From the NCBI RefSeq assembly GCF_019511605.1, contig NZ_JAEUAV010000002.1:62001-126000 (forward strand): 64,000 bases of DNA, in the 5' to 3' direction. The position numbers and the translations under genes were made by a program. Below the pieces are notes generated by a model that was given only the letters and a program-made list of their open reading frames with translations, was not told the origin of the DNA and searched no databases. The stretch comes from Paraburkholderia phenoliruptrix. Lineage in GTDB: Bacteria; Pseudomonadota; Gammaproteobacteria; Burkholderiales; Burkholderiaceae. This document shows, one piece after another, positions 59,672-64,000 of the stretch; within the stretch, counting starts at the first letter, position 1; each line of letters starts with the position of its first letter.

Positions 59672-60973
59672 TTACCGCGTCTTCGGCGCGTCTTTGATGA
59701 ACAGCGTGGTCAGCGCGCCCAGCACGCACAACCCGCCGACGTACAGCGGCGCTGCCATCGGATTCGATTTCATCATCAGCGAGACGACAATCGGCGTGAG
59801 TCCGCCGAACACCGCATACGCGACGTTGTACGAAAACGAGATGCCCGAGAAGCGCACGACCGGCGGGAACGCTTTCACCATCACGAACGGAATCGCGCCG
59901 ATCACGCCGACGAAAAGGCCCGCCGCGCCGTACAACGGCACGAGCGACGAGGTGTCGACAGCCAGTTGCTGGAACATCGCGTAGTAGGTCACCGCCAACA
60001 GCAGTCCGCCGACGAAGATCGTGCGCCCCGCGCCGACGCGCCCGGCAATCGAGCCGGCCATCACGCAGCCTATCGTCAGACACAAGGTCGCCACGCAGTT
60101 GGCGAGCAGCGCGGTGGCAGGCGCAACATGGAACTGCTTTTGCAGCAGCGTGGGCGTCATCAGAATCACGACGACGATCGCGGCGGACAGCATCCACGTG
60201 AGCAGCATCGACACGATCACCGCGCGGCCGTGATCGCGCAGCACGGCCTTGAGCGGCACTTCGGCGGCAATCGCCTTGCGTTGCTTGAGCTCGGCGAACA
60301 CCGGCGTTTCGTGCAGCCAGCGGCGCAAGTAAACCGAGAACATGCCGAACACGCCGCCGATCAGGAACGGCAGGCGCCACGCGTAATCGGTGATTTCGGC
60401 GGGCGAGAAATTGCGATTCACCGCCGAAGCGATCAGCGAGCCGAGCAGAATGCCCGCGGTGAGGCCGGCCGTCAGCGTGCCGCACGCGTAGCCGACGTGC
60501 CGCTCGGGCACGTGCTCGGAGACGAACACCCATGCGCCGGGTACTTCGCCGCCGACCGCCGCGCCTTGCATCACGCGAAACAGCAGGAGCAGAACCGGGG
60601 CCATCACGCCGATGCTCGCGTAGGTGGGCAACAGGCCCATCATCAGCGTCGGCACGGACATGAGCAGCACCGAGAGCGTGAACATGCGCTTGCGGCCGAA
60701 CAGGTCGCCGAAGTGCGCCATGATGATGCCGCCGAGCGGCCGGGCCAGATAACCCGCGGCGAAGATGCCGAAAGTCTGCACCTGGCGCAGCCAGTCGGGC
60801 ATGGCAGCCGGGAAAAACAACTGGCCGATTGCCGGCGCAAAAAACACGAAGATGATGAAGTCGTAGAACTCGAGCGCGCCGCCGAGAGCCGCGAGGCCGA
60901 GCGTTTTATAGTCGCTGCGCCCAAGCGGGCGTGGGGTGACAGCCTGCGCTCCACCCAGATTTGTCGCTTGCAT
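59672..60973 (-). CDS. MFS transporter, metabolite:H+ symporter type
   Basis: A 433-residue member of the metabolite:H+ symporter group: ALEFYDFIIFVFFAPAIGQLFFPAAMPDWLRQ, GDLFGRKRMFTLSVLLMS in the helix 2-3 loop, and FRVMQGAAVGGEVPGAWVFVSEHVPE. This group carries dicarboxylates, citrate, proline or betaine. It differs in sequence from the symporter at 4058-5344. The ATG at 60973 lacks a clear ribosome site, but the upstream extension has no homology. No catabolic neighbour points to a substrate. Confidence 0.85.
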   Translation of the reverse strand: MQATNLGGAQAVTPRPLGRSDYKTLGLAALGGALEFYDFIIFVFFAPAIGQLFFPAAMPDWLRQVQTFGIFAAGYLARPLGGIIMAHFGDLFGRKRMFTLSVLLMSVPTLMMGLLPTYASIGVMAPVLLLLFRVMQGAAVGGEVPGAWVFVSEHVPERHVGYACGTLTAGLTAGILLGSLIASAVNRNFSPAEITDYAWRLPFLIGGVFGMFSVYLRRWLHETPVFAELKQRKAIAAEVPLKAVLRDHGRAVIVSMLLTWMLSAAIVVVILMTPTLLQKQFHVAPATALLANCVATLCLTIGCVMAGSIAGRVGAGRTIFVGGLLLAVTYYAMFQQLAVDTSSLVPLYGAAGLFVGVIGAIPFVMVKAFPPVVRFSGISFSYNVAYAVFGGLTPIVVSLMMKSNPMAAPLYVGGLCVLGALTTLFIKDAPKTR

Positions 60974-61364
60974 TGCTATGTCGTTGTCTTGAATGGAAAA
61001 ACCACGTGTGGCGTGGAAAAACGGCGGTCGTCGGCGAGAAGTGGGGGAACGGCTGGGTAGAGCGCGGAACACCGGCGCGCCGTCCCGGGTAGGGCGGCGC
61101 GATGACGAAAGAAGCCAGCCCGCGATTTTACAGGATCGGCGCCGGACGTTCCGGGAAGTGCTTAATTAGATTGGAAAAGTTGCGCCGACGGCGGGCGTTC
61201 TGCGACGTCGCACAGCGGCGCGTGAGCCAAGCGTAAGTGGTTGTAGTCCGTTGCCGTTAGACGAACGGATTCGTCTGAGCCGCCGCTAAATTAGGATTGA
61301 TCCTATGGGATAGGGCCGGTGGGCCTTCGAGAATCGCGTCCACGCCATTGTAAAGAGCTATCCC
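60974..61364. other. 391-base divergent gap before the interrupted regulator
   Basis: No gene is supported. Two dyads stand out: AGACGAA-cgga-TTCGTCT at 61259-61276 and AGGAT-tg-ATCCT at 61293-61304. Both lie close upstream of the response-regulator start and could be regulator sites. Confidence 0.5.
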
Positions 61365-61901
61365 ATGCGTATTGCCATACTCCAACGCGATCCCGTCGTG
61401 CGCCAGTCGATCGAAAAAGTCCTGACGGCTGCCGGCCACACCTGCGCGAGCTACGACGACGGCCTGACCATGTCGAAAGCGCTGGCGCGTTCCACGGTCG
61501 ACCTGCTGGTGCTGGACTGGCACGGCACCCGCCTGTCGGGCACCGAGGTGCTGCGGACGGCACGCGCTGTCGGCGGAGACCGCATGCCGGTGATTTTCGT
61601 GTCGCGCGAGACGTCGGAGGAAAGCATGGTGCGCGCGTTCGTCAACGGCGCCGACGACTACGTTGCGCTGCCGCTTCGCCCGGCGGAGTTCCGCGAACGC
61701 GTCGGCGCGCTGCTGCGGCGCGCCTATCCCGAGCGCTTTGGCAGCGTGAGTTTCGACGTGGGCCCGTACCGCTTCGACATTTCCCGTCGCCCGCAAAGCC
61801 TTGTCCAGCAAGGGTTGTTTAACAGGTGTTCAAAACTTGTTCAAAACTACCCAGCCGTGATTCGCACCTTCACCGGCTCCAAACCGCGCGAGTTTGCGTA
61901 G
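61365..61901 (+). pseudogene. Response regulator truncated by an integrated element
   Basis: The first ~140 residues are a receiver: MRIAILQRDPVVRQSIEKVLTAAGH, VLDWHGTRLSGTEVL with the phosphoacceptor Asp52, and FVSRETSEES. The lysine normally before the conserved Pro is absent: YVALPLRPAEF reads Leu where Lys-Pro is expected. After FGSVSFDVGPYRFDIS, where OmpR-type regulators enter a winged-helix domain, the frame continues into ~35 residues without homology. These overlap the 3' end of the integrase on the other strand. A normal OmpR protein is about 230 residues, so the DNA-binding domain is missing. The rest of the gene may lie beyond the far end of the element. Confidence 0.78.
61795..61848. 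mobile_element. Left-end junction (attachment region) of an integrated element
   Basis: Somewhere after ~61795 the homology of the response regulator stops. The integrase stop at 61847-61849 follows. The junction holds two exact tandem copies of TGTTCAAAACT (61827-61837, 61838-61848), plausible integrase arm sites. No tRNA or tmRNA sequence is present. The exact core of the crossover cannot be fixed without an uninterrupted relative. Confidence 0.6.
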
Positions 61902-62932
61902 AGATCGGCGATGGCATCGGTCATATGGCCGAGCAAAGCCTTCGTGTCGACGTTGCCTTGTTCCATGTAAAGACGCTTCGTAAGGCTTCGCATTTCATGG
62001 AAGGTCGGTGCATCGTCACCGGTGATCCCAGCGAGTTCGCGCGCCTCCTTGAACTTTGCCGTGAACGTCTTGATTTTTATGGCCGAGCCCTTCGGCGCGT
62101 TGACGTTCGGGCGAATGTGGTGAATCAGGTACTTGCTGACGATTCCCGTAGCGCGGCAGCGCGCGATGACATCGGCCAGTGACATGCCGAGCTTTTCCAT
62201 ACGCAACTCGAGCGGAATCGCGATCCGGACGCCGGTCTTACCGCGCGTCAGCACGGCATACCCGTCCTTCTGGAAACCGTGCTCCCATCGCGCGACGGTT
62301 GAGCGGTCCTGCCCTGACACCAGCGCCAGAAGCATCGCGTTCTGCAACCAAAGCGCGACTTCAGGTGCCTTCTCGTAGATGCGCTGGAATTCTTCGAACG
62401 TCAACCGGCGACGCTTGACGGTGACCGTCGCGCGCTCGGTGTCCGTCGCCGGATTCTCTTTCATCCAGCCGAGGGCTTTGCCGCGCCGGCACAGCACCTT
62501 CATGCGACTGCGCACGTGCACCGCCCATTGCATCTTGCCGCGGGCCTCGATCTTCTCCAGCATGTCCGCAATGTGCTTCGTCGTCAGCTCAGCGCAGCGA
62601 ATCGTGCCGAGCTCTTCGCGAATCGCGTTGTCGACGTATTTCCGATGGCGGATCGTTTCGGGCTTGGCCTTCCCGGCCGGCATCTTCAGCAGCAGGTCAG
62701 CGACGGTTTCCTTGGGCGTGTTGAGGCGCTCGATGAGCGTCGTCGTCGGCTTCAGGTTGACAAGCGCGAGGTTAGCCTCCCGGGCTTCGTGCATCGCCTG
62801 CGCGAGGGGCATGCGGCCGAGGACGTGGGTCTCTTTGTTGATTGGGTCGCGCCAGGTGTAATAGCCCGGGCGCGGCTCATGCAGATTCTCGGGCCAATTG
62901 GCGCGCCGGCGGATTCTAGGACGTGCGGCCAT
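61847..62932 (-). CDS. int: Tyrosine recombinase integrase
   Basis: A 361-residue phage-type tyrosine integrase. The N-terminal arm-binding region (RPGYYTWRDPINKETHVLGRM) resembles lambda-family integrases. The catalytic region has SGQDRSTVARWEHGF (likely first Arg), FHEMRSLTKRLY (His-x-x-Arg), KALLGHMTDAIADLYANSRG (His and the Tyr nucleophile). ATG at 62932 follows the 3' part of the excisionase-like gene, which it overlaps by 17 bases; an upstream in-frame extension is inside that gene. It drives integration and excision at the junction just downstream of its own stop. Confidence 0.9.
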   Translation of the reverse strand: MAARPRIRRRANWPENLHEPRPGYYTWRDPINKETHVLGRMPLAQAMHEAREANLALVNLKPTTTLIERLNTPKETVADLLLKMPAGKAKPETIRHRKYVDNAIREELGTIRCAELTTKHIADMLEKIEARGKMQWAVHVRSRMKVLCRRGKALGWMKENPATDTERATVTVKRRRLTFEEFQRIYEKAPEVALWLQNAMLLALVSGQDRSTVARWEHGFQKDGYAVLTRGKTGVRIAIPLELRMEKLGMSLADVIARCRATGIVSKYLIHHIRPNVNAPKGSAIKIKTFTAKFKEARELAGITGDDAPTFHEMRSLTKRLYMEQGNVDTKALLGHMTDAIADLYANSRGLEPVKVRITAG

Positions 62933-63131
62933 GCTTTTGGAGAACCCTTTGTGCGAGCGACTGACGAACGGTGCCGTCGTCGAAGACGGCGTTCTGTTCC
63001 ACGTAGTATGACCGGCCAATTTTGACCGGCGTCGGATAGATCTTCCCAGCGTTGATCCAGAGCCGCGCTGTGCGGATTGCCGGCGGGGGATCGAACTCTC
63101 GTTTGAGCCATTCATCCAGACGGATCTTCAT
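62916..63131 (-). CDS. xis: Excisionase-like small DNA-binding protein
   Basis: A 71-residue winged-helix protein: KIRLDEWLKREFDPPPAIRTARLWINAGKIYPTPVKIGRSYYVEQNAVFDD matches excisionase/AlpA-like DNA-binding proteins of mobile elements, with the P-x-x-x-T-x-R-x-W core. It overlaps the integrase start by 17 bases, so the two are co-translated. It likely bends attachment-site DNA to direct excision or acts as a small regulator. Confidence 0.85.
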   Translation of the reverse strand: MKIRLDEWLKREFDPPPAIRTARLWINAGKIYPTPVKIGRSYYVEQNAVFDDGTVRQSLAQRVLQKHGRTS

Positions 63132-63159
63132 TTCACTACTCCGTGCGTCTTTCGTTGTT

Positions 63160-63789
63160 TCAACCGTTCAACTCTTTCTCGGCCGCGGCGAACGCGAGGT
63201 TCAGCTCGACCATGGCAGCATGTGAACCTCCCTTGTCCGGATGCAGCTCGGCGGCGCGGCGCCGGAAGGCGATGCGTACAGAGGGCATGTCACGGACTGA
63301 CGCCGGCACGCCGATAACTTCGCGCCAGGTGCGCGGCGCGGCGGCTGCCGGCAGCGCGGTGAAGCCGGTGAAAGCGCGATCGAGGATCTGTGCGCCGCCG
63401 TGCCGCTCGATGGCGCGCATGGCCTCGAGCGTCGCGGCGACTGCTGCGAGGTTGTCGGCGACCTTCGTGTAGCGATCGACAGCCATAACTTTGCGGCCGC
63501 CTCGTCGCGTCTCCCAATAGACCGCGACGCCGGGATCGTCGGGCGCCTTCTGGTCAGAGCGGGGCAGGCCGTCAAGCCGTGTTTTGATGTTCGTCGAAAT
63601 GACGATATCGTCGCGGCCGACGCCGAGTCGGCTCAGTTCGAGCAGCACGCGCTCGACGCCGTCGAAGACCGAGAGGTCTTGCGCCGTCGAGCTGCTGCTG
63701 CGGCGAGTGCTGAATTTCCCATGCGCTCGCGCGTAGGACTTCGTGCGCGGCCAGCCTTCTGGCCACTGGAGCGGATAGGCTGCAATCAT
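63160..63789 (-). CDS. J-domain protein of the mobile element
   Basis: A 209-residue protein with a C-terminal J domain whose HPD motif is visible in AAELHPDKGGSHAAMVELNLAFAAAEKEL. The J-domain start is in TWREVIGVP. The N-terminal ~140 residues (MIAAYPLQWPEGWPRTKSYAR and VLLELSRLGVGRDDIVISTNI) are of unknown fold. J domains recruit DnaK-type chaperones, so it may redirect host DnaK during phage or element replication. Similar J-domain proteins occur in Burkholderia mobile elements. It overlaps the next gene by 4 bases. Confidence 0.83.
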   Translation of the reverse strand: MIAAYPLQWPEGWPRTKSYARAHGKFSTRRSSSSTAQDLSVFDGVERVLLELSRLGVGRDDIVISTNIKTRLDGLPRSDQKAPDDPGVAVYWETRRGGRKVMAVDRYTKVADNLAAVAATLEAMRAIERHGGAQILDRAFTGFTALPAAAAPRTWREVIGVPASVRDMPSVRIAFRRRAAELHPDKGGSHAAMVELNLAFAAAEKELNG

Positions 63790-63998
63790 TCCTTGTATTC
63801 CTTCAGAGCTTCGAGCGCCTGAATCATGGCGACGACGTCGCCGCTTGCGGCGGCGCGCGTGGCACGATCGAGATCCGCGCGAATGAACGTGGCGGCGAGC
63901 GCGCCGGCCGGACCGATTTCGACGTAATAGCCGAGGATTCGCGTCACCCGCGCAATCTCGTCTGGCAGTGCATCCGCGACAGTTTTCGTATTGCTCAT
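63786..63998 (-). CDS. Small hypothetical protein of the mobile element, 70 aa
   Basis: I do not recognise this protein. It starts with ATG at 63998 and is coupled to the J-domain gene by a 4-base overlap. The product is helical (DEIARVTRILGYYVEIGPAGALAATFIRADLDRATRAAASGD and ALEALKEYKE), with no signal or membrane segment. The window ends two bases after its start codon, so any upstream promoter or partner gene cannot be seen. Confidence 0.65.
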   Translation of the reverse strand: MSNTKTVADALPDEIARVTRILGYYVEIGPAGALAATFIRADLDRATRAAASGDVVAMIQALEALKEYKE

Positions 63999-64000
63999 GG

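Noticed and set aside
61795..61900. A tRNA or tmRNA gene as attachment site of the element
   Set aside because: No cloverleaf or tmRNA end is visible at the junction; the interrupted reading frame is a response regulator.

Overview
The window reads as chromosome of a Burkholderia sensu lato species, most likely Paraburkholderia. The support is the very high GC with matching codon use, two DUF4148 genes, a salicylate-type (CeoAB-OpcM/BpeEF-OprC) efflux locus, a 1622-residue NAD-dependent glutamate dehydrogenase, an flhDC pair and a clustered carnitine-degradation module. Genus and species are inference; no rRNA or tRNA gene is present to fix them. The last 2.2 kb is the end of an integrated mobile element.

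Layout. 1-6.1 kb: the 3' end of an EAL-domain gene, a small unknown gene, and a leftward operon (MFS transporter, amidase, FAD amino-acid oxidoreductase) facing a divergent XRE-cupin regulator across a clear palindromic operator. 6.3-11.0 kb: a four-gene unit DUF3348 - DUF802 (MotA/ExbB-like membrane core with a long repeat tail) - OmpA/MotB-like protein - DUF2894. It resembles a ZorAB-type envelope ion-driven complex and is the best candidate for an undescribed system. 11.1-15.0 kb: a HAD phosphatase, an unusual response regulator with a polytopic sensor kinase, and a hot-dog thioesterase. 15.4-21.5 kb: a complete carnitine module (acylcarnitine hydrolase, thioesterase, L-carnitine dehydrogenase, dehydrocarnitine cleavage enzyme, CaiX binding protein, divergent CdhR regulator). 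21.6-25.8 kb: a DUF4148 gene, gabD, gabT and a DMT permease.

26-35 kb: an M14-like peptidase translationally coupled to an alpha/beta hydrolase, the large glutamate dehydrogenase, a CDF cation transporter, a purine nucleoside permease-family protein, a possible 24-residue small protein and a second DUF4148 gene. 36-44 kb: LysR regulator, llpE-like hydrolase and a MexEF-OprN/CeoAB-OpcM-type RND pump. 44.3-49.9 kb: a sulfur-acquisition operon joining a MetQ-MetN-MetI importer to an FMN monooxygenase and an SfnB-like oxidoreductase. 49.9-61 kb: an Nramp transporter, an isolated flhDC pair with a recognisable promoter, a YeeE/YedE sulfur permease, an MmyB-like regulator with a divergent SnoaL-like gene, small housekeeping and unknown genes, and two MFS transporters.

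61.3-64 kb: a response-regulator gene appears to lose its C-terminal half where a mobile element begins. The element enters with a tyrosine integrase, an excisionase-like protein, a J-domain protein and a small unknown protein, and runs off the right edge. Several neighbouring intergenic regions carry unrelated tandem repeats that share a 13-bp period.
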